Source: Heliocidaris tuberculata
Lineage: Eukaryota; Echinodermata; Echinoidea; Camarodonta; Echinometridae
DNA length: 64,000 nt
Assembly: GCA_025618425.1 (NCBI GenBank)
Contig: CM046851.1
Coordinates: forward strand, 558,001 to 622,000
Reading direction: 5' to 3'
Below are positions 20,480 through 32,284 of the stretch, piece after piece; positions within the stretch are counted from its first letter, which is position 1; each line of letters starts with the position of its first letter. A model generated the notes under the pieces. It saw only the letters and a list, made by a program, of their open reading frames with translations. It did not search any database and was not told the origin of the DNA. The position numbers and the translations under genes were made by a program.

Positions 20480-22280
20480 ACTTCTGAGCAGTAAAAATTG
20501 CATGGACTCTACTACGTTTGTTGAGAAGCACACCCATGTAATGCATGCATCCTTGACTTCTTTCCATTATATCTCTTCAACCGCAGCTTTCTCGATGCTG
20601 TCCCAGCTGAGATGGTTGCTATGTTCAAAGATGCTGCTGAGGAAATCATAGCCGAGAAGGGGGCAGTGGTTGCGCTAGCGGCAGCCCTGGCTCACATAAC
20701 AGGCTCAAAAGCCATGAAGACGAGATCACTATTAACGGCAGAAGAGGTGAGCATATAGCAAGAGAGTTACAGCACAATGGCAAATATTCTTCTCATTCAG
20801 TTACACCCGATACTTGGTCTAAATCATGTTTAACCAAGGGAAAAATTAGACTTTCGTCCAAAATCTATCATTAAATTTGACTTCAGACAGAGCCCTAGAC
20901 CCAGCCTTGGCTTTAAATTTTAGTAGAATACAATGGAAACTCGCTATAAAGAGCTCCGATATAACAAAATTCCTGATATAACAAGGTAATTTTGCTCATC
21001 CCAGGTCTTTGTATTCTTTTGTTTTTTCACCCTGATATAAAGAGATTCCTGATATAACAAGGTAATTGTCATGGTCCCAAGGTCCTTGTTACAGTGGGTT
21101 TCCACTGTATAGGCCATTGTAGTAGAAGTAGGCATAGCAATTGTGCTACACTTTCATCATCAACCCAGTTTGTAGCTTTAGTAATTGAGATAATAATTGT
21201 CGTGCATTTGTATCATGCTTATCTACTTTTACCTACCGATAGCTGGGCAGCCATTGGTTTAGTAGTTTCGGCTTACCAGATACCCATATACTCACCTAGG
21301 TCAAGAGAAAAAAGTACCTGTAGATAAAGTATCTTATCCAATTGCTTAACTTTGGACCAAGATGCAAATTACAACCTTGTGATTGGCAGGATACTCTATT
21401 TTACAGTGCAAGAGTGTCCATTTGATACTAACTCTTCCTCTTTTCATGCACAATCATGGTTTTGGAAAAACATCATTTAAATCATGAACAATTTTATCAT
21501 TTACTTTACAGGGCAAGACCACCTTCTTCCTGGAGACACAATCGCAGCTACTAGACGTTGGTGATGTCTTCAGAACTCTTGGACGTTACATTGACCGTGA
21601 CTCCCGGAGTGCCATCAAGGGTATCCGTCTCTGTGCCGATCAGATGTCGGCAGTCTTTGATGTCTCAGATGACCAGAAGGACTATCTACTGGTAAGAATC
21701 TTAATGGCGATTTGACTGATGAGGTTGAAGCCACATTTCTGCATGACGCAGTAAACCACCTAAAAGAAATGCTGGGGCAAAATAAAATGACATTAGTGTT
21801 TTGCAACCCCACATTTCTGTGCCTCATTTACTATACCTTGGTTAAATGTGGTAAATGTAGATTGACATCTTGCCAAATGACACGAGTGCCACGATTATGA
21901 AATTCAGGCAAATTTAGTTAGGCCTGACCAGTACTTGCTTCCTTCCTCTGTTTCATTCTTCACTAAAATGTGGTTTCTTGAATTGCTTTTATTCACAGTC
22001 TCTATGGAAGGACACACCAGAAGCACAACTCACCATCGCAACAGAGCTCCCAGAGCTGCTTGTCCAAGCCCAGTCTGGATCCTTTGATGACAGGAGAGGG
22101 AGCGGAGGCGGTTACTACGGAGGAGGAAGAGGTGGAGGATTCAGGAGAGGAGGAGGAGGTGGGGGGTGGGGTAATAGGAGTGGAGGGGGTGGACGGAGGG
22201 GAGGGGGTGGGAGAGGTCGAGGGGGAGGATATGGAGGGCGTGGAAGGGGAGGGTGGGGTGGAGGATACAGTAGGAAGTGA
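17974..22280 (+). CDS. DDX21: DDX21/DDX50-type nucleolar RNA helicase, C-terminal exons
   Basis: DEAD-box RNA helicase of the nucleolar RNA helicase 2 family, acting in rRNA processing and pol I transcription. Five exons: 17974-18093, 18447-18520, 20587-20746, 21512-21691 and 21999-22280, GT-AG with matching phases, 270 residues plus stop. The first gives [20 protein letters not shown], which contains motif VI (HRSGRTGR). The second gives [10 protein letters not shown], a signature of this subfamily. Exons 3-5 cover the GUCT domain region ([18 protein letters not shown], then ELPELL). The last exon ends in a roughly 60-residue Gly/Arg tail rich in RGG and GGYGG repeats, an RNA-binding region also typical of DDX21. 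The N-terminal part (motifs Q to V) is not in the window; upstream sequence back to the gap has no recognisable helicase exon. DDX21 and DDX50 derive from a vertebrate duplication, so a single invertebrate copy would be co-orthologous to both. Confidence 0.9.
18945..19142. mobile_element. Probable MITE, GTGGTCTTTATAGACAGG family
   Basis: In a DDX21 intron, repeated blocks such as GTGGTCTTTATGAGCAGGTG and GTGGTCTTTATAGACAGG occur between ends resembling AAACCTGTATATAAAGAC and (right) AAGTTTGACTGTA. It resembles a widespread class of pogo/Tc1-type short elements; ends are approximate. Confidence 0.5.
19310..19835. mobile_element. Fold-back element with ~240-bp inverted arms
   Basis: The left arm (about 19310-19550) and right arm (about 19585-19832) are reverse complements with a short spacer. 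Shared blocks include AGCAGGTCACTCG, TACAAGCTTTCGGCTCCTGG and CTTCTTCAAGTTTATTTGC, which return inverted as CCAGGAGCCGAAAGCTTGTA and so on. Each arm carries a TTGAAGA, short stem, GAAA motif resembling a degenerate hammerhead core. The element sits next to a GA microsatellite (19239-19303) and AT microsatellites. Penelope-like origin is a guess based on that motif. It lies in a DDX21 intron. Confidence 0.7.
20441..20476. repeat. AT microsatellite
   Basis: About 18 AT units in the DDX21 intron before the exon at 20587. Similar AT runs lie at about 19892-19916, 29818-29852, 51541-51580 and 52042-52097. Confidence 0.9.
20931..21107. mobile_element. 177-bp pogo/Tigger-like MITE
   Basis: Termini CAATGGAAACTCGCTATAAA and, inverted at the right, CAGTGGAAACCCACTGTAAC; flanking TA on both sides (20929-20930 and 21108-21109) fits a TA target duplication. 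The interior repeats GATATAACAAGGTAATT twice. TIR style and TA target suggest a pogo/Tigger-type (Tc1/mariner superfamily) element; no transposase. It lies in a DDX21 intron, and a truncated relative is at 15073. Confidence 0.7.
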
Positions 22281-24020
22281 TCCTAGGCACGGTTGCATCA
22301 TGATTGAAAACATTTCCCCAAAACTGTTCATCATGAGATACCAAAGCTTAGTTGAAGTGTGTAGGAACATTACAGTAACCTCTCATATATTCCAACTATG
22401 ATATCTAATGGCTAAACAAGGTACTAGATAGGCTTCTTTACAGTGTTTGAAATCATGTTGCTGATTGGTTTTTTAGATCTTTTAGCCTGAAGTTCTTTGC
22501 CATTTATCAGTGGAGGATTTGGATCAAACCTTTACCTGTATCACAGCTGATTTGCTCAGCTTTAAATACCTCAGGCATGTCAGATTCTTCAGGGTTATTA
22601 TGAAGTGGACACATACTCCCTTGGACCAAGGAAATTACCTTGTTATATTGAATCCTTGTCCTATCATGGCTTAAAAATAGTTGGATACAAAAAATGGGGT
22701 CTGGTGAAATTTCTTTGTTTTAATGAATTTATGTTAAATCATTCACCAAAAATATTTTGCTCTGTATGTTGCAGGTTCCATGTCATTATTCTGTATTCAA
22801 AGCATGGGCTTCAAATATTAATTCTATAAAGAGATATTGCAATTTGGATCACACTCTCTATAAGCATAAAAGCGACTCATGAGTAGAATGCTTGATGCAC
22901 CCTTATGTGCTCGCCAACTCAGAGTTTGGTTCCGTACTCGCACCTTTAGGTTATTCTTCATTTCCTTCATACTCCTTAACTGTTGACCTATAGAATGCCA
23001 GTACAGTGAGGTTAAAACAGTGTTCTGTATACTGATATTCCGCAGTAAAGATTTCTATTCTATTCAGTAGTGAATATCCAGTCAAATCAATCAAATAACA
23101 CATTTTGTCTGTCAGCTGGACAAGGGGCAAGCACCCCCACTGTTTTTGGCCAATCCCTATAGCATTCATAGCCTATGGTGCGCAAGAGGTGCTTGTCGCT
23201 TCATATTTAAAATCCTTTATGGTCCAGTTCATGAGAACTGATAAGTTACGATTTTTAGACATTTGGGAGACTGGAATATGTTTCAACAAAGATATTTTTT
23301 ATTTGGACTTTGACTATATAACTGCATCAGGAATATTCTATATGTATATCCTCCAATTTTGTGACCTTGATCAGCATTGGTTCAAACTTGTATCTGTATA
23401 GTAAATGAGCTGCAAAGTTTACATTCTGTAAAGTAATCATAATGATATTGGTTCCTGTTTGTTAATACATGTACTCAAACAAGCGTTTTAATATGGAGAA
23501 TATGATACTTTTTTTCATGTTGTATAGATACCAACCATTTATCTAACATCTATGAATATATTTATGTCTTTTGAACATGAAGAATTTTATTTCATTTTAT
23601 TATATTTCACCATGATTAGAAAAAGTAACACTGGGCATTTTCAAAATACATGTAGTTATGTTTCATTCACCCTCATTGTCTTTACCATTTACCCTTTTTT
23701 TTATTCATTTCTCTTGTGGAAGAAATTTGAGGAACTACATGTATATTTAAAGTTTCAGTATAACTATGTCATTGCATGTTTTATTATGATGAAAATGACC
23801 ACAAGAAATTGTTGATGATATTATGTAATGTAATCTTTCTTATCAAGTTTTATTTGTTTTTCTTTTCTCCCTTTTATTTATGTACTCCTTTGCTTGTAGG
23901 TTTTCAGACATTTTCATGATGAACCATGTATAACATTGTTTATGGGATACAAGAATTATTTACAATTTATTTGATAGAAATAAAATTCTTATTTGTAAAT
24001 AAAACAAAATGGTTGTGAGT
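22281..24020 (+). other. DDX21 3' UTR
   Basis: About 1.7 kb without coding signal between the DDX21 stop and two polyadenylation signals. It includes the dispersed repeat near 22827-23015. Confidence 0.6.
23979..24003 (+). promoter_or_regulatory. Two AATAAA polyadenylation signals
   Basis: AATAAA at 23979-23984 and 23998-24003, followed by a TGTGAG and long T run (GT/T-rich downstream element). Best candidate for the DDX21 transcript end. Confidence 0.6.
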
Positions 24021-24835
24021 CTTTTTTTTTTTTTTTCTTGGGCTGATGCTGGAAAAAACATCTGAAGAGAGAGAGAGAGAGAGGGGGATTTTTTTTTTTT
24101 TAGGAATGAAGAGCCAGAAGTGTTTGATTGAATACAAGCAAATTGAAAAACTGATATTCCCATGTCTTGTTTCGTAAAATGATTACTGACATCCCAATTT
24201 TAGTATTGATAATTTCAAATGTCGTACAGGAATATTGCCATATTTCACTGTCCAAACTCTCCTTTAGTAAAGAAAGTATGTATGATTCATTATTGTAATA
24301 AGTGAATGAAAAACATGAGTGAGTGCGTGGGAGTGGGAGTTGTCACACTGCATCCCTTTATATGCAGTGCTGATAGTTTACATATAATGATATTGTTTGG
24401 TTTTATTTGTGGCATGAGTAACAAAACGAAAAGAGAAAGTTTTAAGTGATGATGCATAGGCCGTGTTTTGGTATGTGGGAAACCAGGGCACGAGTTTAAT
24501 GATGTTGAAAATTGACACTTTGGAGGTTATTTTGCGTGTGGGGGGACGTGATAAATTAACCTATCAAAGAGAGTTTTGAATATCAAAATAACCAGTCACG
24601 CATACATCAGGGTTAGGTTTACTTTACTCAAGAATATCTCAGGGTTATTTAGACCATATTTCCCCAACAGTAAAATGCCCTTAGAAAATAAGGAAATACA
24701 AATAGATCAAATTTCTCTTCTAACATACTAAAACGATAATCTTATGCCTGAACCTTTTCAGTATGTTTTAAGTGGTTTTATATACTGTTTTTCTTTCAAA
24801 AGTTTAAAAGAACACCGTAATTATTATTGTTATTA

Positions 24836-24960
24836 TTAATGATTTGGGGTCACATGTACCTGGGAGGGGAATAGCGAACTGAATCACTGTAATCCTCGGG
24901 GTCTCTCCACCCGGTAACTGGGATGTACATGTATACCATTACACCGGGGTTTCCCCTACT
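24836..24960. repeat. Dispersed repeat, copy 2 of 2
   Basis: Diverged counterpart of 11890-12060, again preceded by an ATTATTATT-type stretch. The surrounding 24021-25445 region has no gene I can support. Confidence 0.5.
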
Positions 24961-25445
24961 CTTCTACGAACAGTCCAGTGGCTTCTGCACTATTCAAACA
25001 CACCTATCGTTACACGTTACGATGTTGTGAGCTCAATCAACGATGAACGAGGGGGCGGGGGATGACAATGCTACTAATTACTTGTATGTAATGTATTTGT
25101 GAGAAGGTTGTTGGGATGGGTTTCCCCAAATCCACTTCTGGATACAATTATTTTCCGAATTATTTTGATATCAATAAACTTATTCTTTATTTCTCATTTT
25201 ATATCTCGATATTCTATTGACACTCTTCTCTCTCTTATCCACGCTATTTATCTATCTTATTTTCTCTTATCTCTGTTTCTCTTCCTCTAGTTCTTTCACG
25301 TTTTTATTTCTTTCTTGTCCTCTCATTTAATTATTTAAAAAATCGTGTTCTCTCCCTACTTCTCTATGTCCATTTTATTTTTTCCATATTCCTCTAATTC
25401 TCTATTTGTATTATATTTCTCCGTCTTGTTCTTCCTTTCTCACCA

Positions 25446-25592
25446 GTGCTGTAGGACTCGAGTCCGGACTCGGACTCGAGACCGGTCTCGAGTCCCTATA
25501 TCTCGGGACTCGGACTCGGACTCGGACTCGAGCCACAAGGACTCGGACTCGGACTCGGTCTCGGACTCGGACTCGACCAATGGTGACTCATG
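25446..25592. repeat. GGACTC hexamer array, copy 1
   Basis: Tandem GGACTC/GACTCG units with palindromic junctions such as GGACTCGAGTCC, starting just after a GTGCTGTAG flank. The Asp-Ser and Thr-Arg dipeptide frames here are repeat artefacts. A second array of the family lies at 31393-31531. Confidence 0.85.
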
Positions 25593-27071
25593 ACTCGGGC
25601 GAAAATCGAGCCGAGACCGGCAACGAGACCGGTAATTTTTCCCGTTTTCCGCTTTTAATTTTAGCTCAAAAAATTACCCCAGGGCACGCAAAAAACCCCG
25701 CTATTTTCGCGCACCTTGCTCGATTGAGCGATATTTTGAACATGAACTTAATATCGATTGCCGTAACCGTACGAGAATGTGCCCAAATAGACGTTAAGAT
25801 TAGTTGTTTTGTGTTCGTATACACTCGTTATACACGTATGACACAGACAAGTATTGAAATTGATATTGACCATTTGGAGATGGATTAATCTATATAACAC
25901 AAGTTTCCCCATAGACTGCAGCCTGGGATATCTTGCAATATGGGCAGTCTCAAACAGATTACTCTTCCACTTGTATTTCAAGCCAGTATTATGAACTACA
26001 GTTTTAATCTACTATCCTTTTACTTGCAACCAATGTTCCTGTGGCAAAAAGTCAAAGTTAGCAATTTATAATTTTGGTCTGTGTCAAACGGTTTTATTAG
26101 GGCTTAACATTTACTTTCGTTTTTTACTTGAGTCATTTTGTCATGTACATGTAGTCATTTTCCAAAAGGAATGTTAATGGTGCACTTGTATTACAAGCCA
26201 TTAAGCCAGTTTAATGAACTAGCTGATATAATCATGTTACAAGGGTTTTCATGGTTTTATTAGGGTTTGACAATTCACTTTTTAAAAAAATACTTTAATC
26301 GGCTATTTGATCAGATTGAACTATTGGCATGATTGGTGTTCTTGGTGAATTATTGTTTTCCCCTCTTGTTTTCCATTTCAGTTGGAAACTTTCTTTTCTA
26401 TATAAATCTGGCTTTAATGGTATTCAACCTATTATTTTTGTGTTCTGTTTACTTATTGATATGTTGATATAATTTTGTTTTTAAACTAGCACATCAATGA
26501 TGTGGCGCTCATCCGGCATCCAGCAAAGAAATTCACGCAATTTGTACTTTGAACTGAGTTGAGACTGTAATGAATACACGAAATGTATATGTATTGGTTA
26601 AATGCATGTACAGATGATGAAGTGCCTATTGCAAATGTGGCTAAATGTGGTGTTGGAAAGAGACAGTGACATGTAGATATCATGGGCGGAAATCCCGGGG
26701 GGGGGGGGGGGGGGGGGGGGGGACGCGTCCCCCCCCCCCCACTATTTGGAAGGTAGGGGACACAATATCAAATGTCCCCCCCACAATTTGTGGTCTTTTA
26801 TTATGAACAAAAATACATCATTCAAAACCGAAATTACCTACATGTACATGTATCCTCAAATTTCGAAATATATAATTTTCTTTTTGTAAAGAACTTGTGC
26901 ATAAAAAAAATTTAAAAAGCGCTTGCAGCGTACGACTCAAACTCGCTATGCAAGCCATGGGTATTTAACTCTATGATGCCAGCCAATTGATGAGTGACAT
27001 CGATCGCCACGTGTCTAGGAGCTATCTATACAGTACGCTAACATCTACCTTAGACAAACTGATGAACATGC

Positions 27072-27452
27072 AAGAAATTTCTGTCATCCATTGAAGAAAT
27101 AAAGAGCATGTTCCAGTGCCTGACTAGTTCTGTACTAAAGGATAAAAAACAATGAAATAGTACTACAAAGAGAAGAAAACATGGGATTGTGAAATGCATG
27201 TACTTTCACTGCTTAAACTTTCATACCACAATAACTAAGTTTCTGGTCATGGTTTCTGGTATATGTATTCATTTTGCAATTAGCATGTAAATGAAGAAAG
27301 TCAAGTGACTAAATGTGATACTATTTGACATATAAGATATTACTGCTAAAAAAAAATGAATACAACCAAAATAGAGTATATAAAGTGAACATGTGATAAT
27401 TGGACTTAAGTTTTCATGTTTCTACTGACGGTGCTCAGTGCAGTCCAAGTAC
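27072..27452 (+). repeat. Direct duplication, copy 1 (empty site)
   Basis: Starts AAATTTCTGTCATCCATTG and ends CTGACGGTGCTCAGTGCAGT. Colinear with copy 2 at 27516-28252, sharing the GAGCATGTT, GTGCCTGACTAGTT and TGCAATTAGCATGTAAATGA blocks. It carries TTAA at 27213-27216 with no insertion. Confidence 0.85.
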
Positions 27453-27515
27453 TTACACCTACATGTATATATGACAGTGCATTGCAATGCTGCATTTCTG
27501 TGTCACATCTGGACA

Positions 27516-28252
27516 TGAAATTTCTGTCATCCATTAAAAAATATAGAGCATGTTTCGAGTGCCTGACTAGTTTTGTACTAAAGGAAAAAATGAAATAGTA
27601 AAACACAAAGAGGAGAAAACATGGGATTGTAAAATACATGTACTTTCACTGCTTAAAGGCATTGATTAACATTGTTTCCAGTGAAAAAATCTGAGTTGTA
27701 TGGTTCTGCCTGCTTATTGGTGTCTTTGATAAGGTCTAAAAATGAAACCCTGAAAAAATTGTGCTTCAAAACTTTCATTAAGTGCTTTGAAAAGCCGAAA
27801 ATCTATTGAGTAACCAGATTTACAATGCACGTGTTCCCCCATAGACGGTCGTTTTAATCATTATCGCCTACTATAATAAATAAACCTCTGTTTGCGATCA
27901 GTATCTATAGGGTTTTGTTTATAATTTTTGTTGGTTTAAGAGTTTTTGAGTACATATGCAAGTATTCATATACATGTCTCATCTTGACTTGAATTATTTT
28001 TAAATCGGGTGCTCACAATGTCTGCCTTTAAAATTTCACACCACAATAACTAAGTTTCTGGTATTTTTTTATATTCATTATGCAATTAGCATGTAAATGA
28101 AGAGGGTCAACAGACTGAATGTGAAAGTATTTGACATATAAAATATTACTGCTCGAAAAAAAAATGAATACAACAGGAATAGAGTATGTAAAGTGAACAT
28201 GTGATCATTGAACTTAAATTTTCATGTTTCCACTGACGGTGCAGTCCAAGTA
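27516..28252 (+). repeat. Direct duplication, copy 2 (filled site)
   Basis: Same order of blocks as copy 1 but split by a 371-bp insertion at TTAA. Copies differ by scattered substitutions and small indels, so the duplication is not recent. Confidence 0.85.
27657..28027. mobile_element. 371-bp TTAA-flanked MITE
   Basis: Flanked by TTAA at 27653-27656 and 28028-28031, with AGGCA...TGCCT ends (AGGCATTGATTAACATTG left; AGGCAGACATTGTG inverted right). The homologous empty site in copy 1 has one TTAA, which confirms the insertion. TTAA targeting fits piggyBac-like or Kolobok-like elements; noncoding. Confidence 0.8.
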
Positions 28253-29800
28253 CATATATTTATATCAATATCTCATTTGTTAAATGGGAGAATGGTTTGG
28301 TACATTAGTGATTACAGCTTTTAAGTACCTGATGTACTACATGTATGTTTTATATTGCAGAAAACTGTTCAAGACTAGACTGCAAATGTTGCAAATGCTT
28401 AAGTTGTGAACTTGTAATCGATAAGTCGACGCCTTGTCTGCACACAATATTATGTATGTATATGAAGAGAGGTTATTCATGAAGATCAGGTTCTGACTTG
28501 TTAATTTCTACTATAATATTTAATTTGTAATAAAGTCGTACACTAATACAAGAAACGTGAAAGAGTTACAAGTGTATTAAGTATACAAATCTCATGCTGC
28601 AAAGCTAAGCCTGGCAATAATTGAAGGTACTGGGGAAGAGTGCAAAACTATATGCGAAATGATGGATTGTATGTCAGTTTCCTTATTTATGCATCATGGA
28701 GGAGAATCTCTGAAAATTTCATACCAATCTGATTCATATTATCCGAGATATGAGTGAAAATATAAACAAAGAAAATAAAAGAAAATGAAGCGTTACAGTA
28801 ATGCTCTCACACTATTATCATTAAATATATTCTTTTTCCACTGACTATTTTTCCAAAGCTTTGCCATAGTTGGGCTTCTGTGATACTATCTGAGATATTT
28901 CTTTGCTATTTCACTTCATAACTGAGCACTTTTGCATTCTTCCCTCCTACACTCTTATCCAGGACCTTTAACTTATAATCATTGGTCTTGCAATCCAGAG
29001 TACTTTTCTATTTTGTATGTTAACTATAAAGAGACTTGGTCTTATAGTAGACACTGTTTTACCTTTTTAACTGTTGAACAACTTTGTACTGAAGAATACA
29101 CAGAACACTGGTTTCTTGATTATATTGTCTTTATTTACTAAGCAGCAATGAATGAAGAATATTCGCAAAATTTTCAGAAGAAAAGGTATGGGAATTCATG
29201 ACGGCATTTAGCTGTAGACAAGAAAGGTAATCTATGTGCATCACCTATAAGGTATTGAAGGTCTTCTTAAATAAAGATGTATTTGCTGACTTTATTCAAA
29301 TTTTGTTGCATAGATTGTTTATTTATTTGTGAGCTTACGTTATGTATCAATCATTTTATTTATTTCTCATTCCTTATTTATTACTGATTCGTTTACTAAT
29401 AAATAAAACAAGTATCTAATAGGATGAATTAAATACACTCAAGGAAGCAACTGTAATCAAACAAATTTAGAAAGGGACAGAATAATGAACTAAATGATTG
29501 TGATCGCTACCACAATCATGCTGACCAGGAAGAAGAACTGATTGTATAGAGGCTGCCTTAAACATTGACAAATGAATATGTGGGAGAGAAATGGGGATGA
29601 AAATACCATGTTTGTTAACATTTAAAGTGCGACCGATGAGACTGAGCAAATGAGTAATAGAGACTCACAATTTCTGGCATTCCTTTCGAGTTAGAATGTT
29701 TTCATTTATATTTATGCACGCACATTTATTCATGTACTGGAGTACTGATGGATCTAGGTAGAGGGGGGGGGGGGCGGTTACTCCCAATACCCCATATATA

Positions 29801-29860
<60 letters not shown>

Positions 29861-30076
29861 AGTGTGTGGGGGTGTGTGTTTGTGCATGCTTGTTACTCTG
29901 TAGAACAGCAAAGTGGAAAACAAAAATGTGTCCCCCCCACTTCTGAGGGGAGATTTCCGCCCATGGTAGATATGAATGAAAGTCTGGAAATTCACAATCA
30001 ACTCAAGTTGCACGACTCCAGGTAAATTGTAATAGTTTTACTGGGTGAAAGAGAAACTTGAAATAAAGCATAATTT

Positions 30077-30760
30077 TGCATAAATTAGCATAAATAATTT
30101 TCTAGACAAAATTTCAAAATTCTGTGAAGAAGTTCAATGAACCTCATGAAAGTCTTTAAGATGGAACAAAAAAAAAATCAAAATCGGTCAATAAATGAGG
30201 AAGAAGAAGCAATATTTTTATTTTTTAAAATAAATTTCACATAAATTAGCATAAATAATTTTCTACACAAAAATTCAAAATTCTGTGAAGAAATTCAATG
30301 AACCTCATGAAAGTCTTTCAGATGGAACAAAAAAAAAATCAAAATCAGTCAATAAATGAGGAAGAAGAAGCAGTTTTCGTGATTTTTAATTAATTTCGCA
30401 TAAATTAGCATAAATAATTTTCTAGACAAAATTTCAAAATTCTGTGTAGAAGTTCAATGAACCTCGTGAAAGTCTTTCAGATGGAACAAAAAAAATCAAA
30501 ATCGGTCAATAAATGAAGAAGAAGAAGCGATTTTTGCGATTTTCGAAAAATGCGCATAAATTAGCATATTTAATGAGTTTCAAAATTCTGTGTAGAAGTT
30601 TCGAATCCCCCACCTAGTGCTATCATATAAAGCAAACGGAATTAAAATCGGGTAAGAAATGGCGAAGAAGAAGCATTTTGAAATTGTGGACGGACGGGAC
30701 GAAGGACGGACGGACGGACAGACGGACGGACGGACGACGGACGACGGACGCCTCGCCATG
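30077..30760 (+). repeat. Tandem repeat (~155-162 bp, 3.5 copies) with GGAC tail
   Basis: Units start near 30077, 30238, 30398 and 30552, each with GCATAAATTAGCATA, then AAATTTCAAAATTCTGTG, TCAATGAACCTC, TCAAAATC, and GAAGAAGAAGC at the end. After the last partial copy comes a GGAC/GGACGAC microsatellite (about 30688-30750), then a stem GCTCATC...GATGAGC (about 30768-30798). The order tandem units, GGAC tract, short hairpin suggests one composite element. Confidence 0.85.
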
Positions 30761-31392
30761 GCATAAGCTCATCTGCCCATTCGGGCCGGATGAGCTAAAA
30801 ATGAAATTACAGGCCTTTGAAATGAACAAATATTAATTTGTGTATCTTTTCTTCATTGAGGTATCACAGAAACAATACAGTCAACTCTCGATAATAGCTG
30901 TGGATACAAGCAAAATACTTGGCATGATAATGCTTGTTCACATAATAATGAGCCAATTTTGTCAACGAGACATGTACCTTGGTACAAAAGGAGTGCATGT
31001 TCACTTGCTTAGTATTTTGGTCAATAAAACTTCTGAAATTCCACCAGTACACCAAACCATCACCGAAAATCTAACCATTGACATTTATCTCAACATTTCC
31101 AATTCAATTTTCGTCAGGATTTTTATTATTAATAGCTGGAAATCTTACTGAGCTTAGCAACAAGCGACATGTCACGGCGACAAATCACTCATTTGTGAGG
31201 AAGCCTTATAGTTGTCCGAATTCGTATGCCTAAAAGTTACTAAGAAAAGTTACAATAAACTAAATTCTCTGACAAATGGAAGTTTTCAATGAACCAGACA
31301 ACTATTTATGTTATAGAGAGTTCACAGTAAGGCATTTATCATAATATAAATAATGTGACGTAAAACAAAATTGCAATTTAAGATATTCCCAT

Positions 31393-31531
31393 CGGGACTC
31401 GGACTCGGACTCGGACTCGGATGTCCAGGACTCGGGACTCGGATGCCAGGACTCGGACTTGGACTCGGACTCGGACTCGGACTCCAAGGACTCGAACTCG
31501 GACTCGGACTCGGATGGGATGGACTCGACTA
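31393..31531. repeat. GGACTC hexamer array, copy 2
   Basis: GGACTC units followed by GACTACAGCACTG, the reverse complement of the GTGCTGTAG flank of copy 1. This is the same family in the opposite orientation relative to that flank. Confidence 0.85.
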
Positions 31532-31754
31532 CAGCACTGTTTCTCACTATTTATGTTACTCTTTCCCTCTTCTGTTACTACACTACCATATCCATCTCTT
31601 CCTACAGGCTTCTTAATCACTGTCAAATTTCACCATTGTCTTGTTTTAGTTCACCATACCCCTCCTTTCCATGTGTACTTTTAAATTTATTTTTTTATTC
31701 CGGTCTATATCTGTTAAAGTCATTGTCGTTTGTTCAGCAATGTGAGCGTCTGTA

Positions 31755-31925
31755 AATAGGCGCCTGGCTGGAATGCTACCCAGGGAGTGGAGAAGGTACA
31801 CACGTTGTATGCAGGCAAGCCATGACTCCGATGACCGGAGTAATATATCTATAAAGCGCTATATAGAGAGACATCGTAGATGTATTAGGCGCTATATATA
31901 TCCAGAATATTATTATCAAATATAT
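31755..31925 (+). mobile_element. 3' part of a SINE/LINE-type retroposon
   Basis: TGGAATGCTACCCAGGGAGTGGA and GATGACCGGAGTAATA are followed by an imperfect hairpin AAGCGCTATATAGAG...AGGCGCTATATATA. The layout (body, AT triplets, terminal hairpin) is typical of a retroposon 3' end. Family not recognised. Confidence 0.5.
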
Positions 31926-32219
31926 TCTCCCCCTCCCGATTCTCATCTTACCTAAATTCATCTTCTTCTTCCTCTATAATTTTCTCATTCTCTATATCAC
32001 TTCATTTGATTTGATTTTTTAATGCCCTATTTCCATTGAAGTTTTCTGTTCCTTTTCCCCCTTTTCACCTTCTTCCCCACTATCATCATGATCATCGCTA
32101 TCACCATACTCATCGTCATCATCATCATCACCATCAGCCGTCGATATCTCTCTTTCTCCCTCTTCTCTCTCTTCCCCACCCCTTTCTCTTTCTCTTTCAT
32201 TCTCTTTCTCCCCTACCCC

Positions 32220-32253
<34 letters not shown>

Positions 32254-32284
32254 TTCTCTCCTCCCCTATTCGTCCCCCCTTTAT

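Larger units (their letters stand above)
26681..29965. mobile_element. 3.3-kb hAT-like transposon unit with exact 8-bp TSD
   Basis: The left end reads CATGGGCGGAAATC; the right end reads GATTTCCGCCCATG, its perfect 14-bp complement. Both ends are flanked by GTAGATAT (26673-26680 and 29966-29973), an exact 8-bp duplication as made by hAT transposases. Just inside both ends are G-rich runs and a GGGGACACA motif in mirrored orientation. The interior has no open frame above about 77 residues and no recognisable transposase. It contains a diverged tandem duplication (27072-27452 and 27516-28252), a nested TTAA-bounded insertion and TG/TA microsatellites. Superfamily is inferred from TSD length and TIR style. 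Confidence 0.75.

Noticed and set aside
22002..22401. Frames of 113-122 residues on both strands over the DDX21 last exon
   Set aside because: Shadows of the Gly/Arg-rich tail; its GC-rich repeat keeps other frames open.
25406..25888. Asp-Ser or Arg-Thr repeat proteins, also at 31311-31755
   Set aside because: Products of the GGACTC hexamer array; no conserved sequence outside it.
30077..30640. CRISPR-like spacing of repeats
   Set aside because: Units of about 160 bp are contiguous and similar throughout, with no short repeat/unique spacer pattern, and the genome is eukaryotic.
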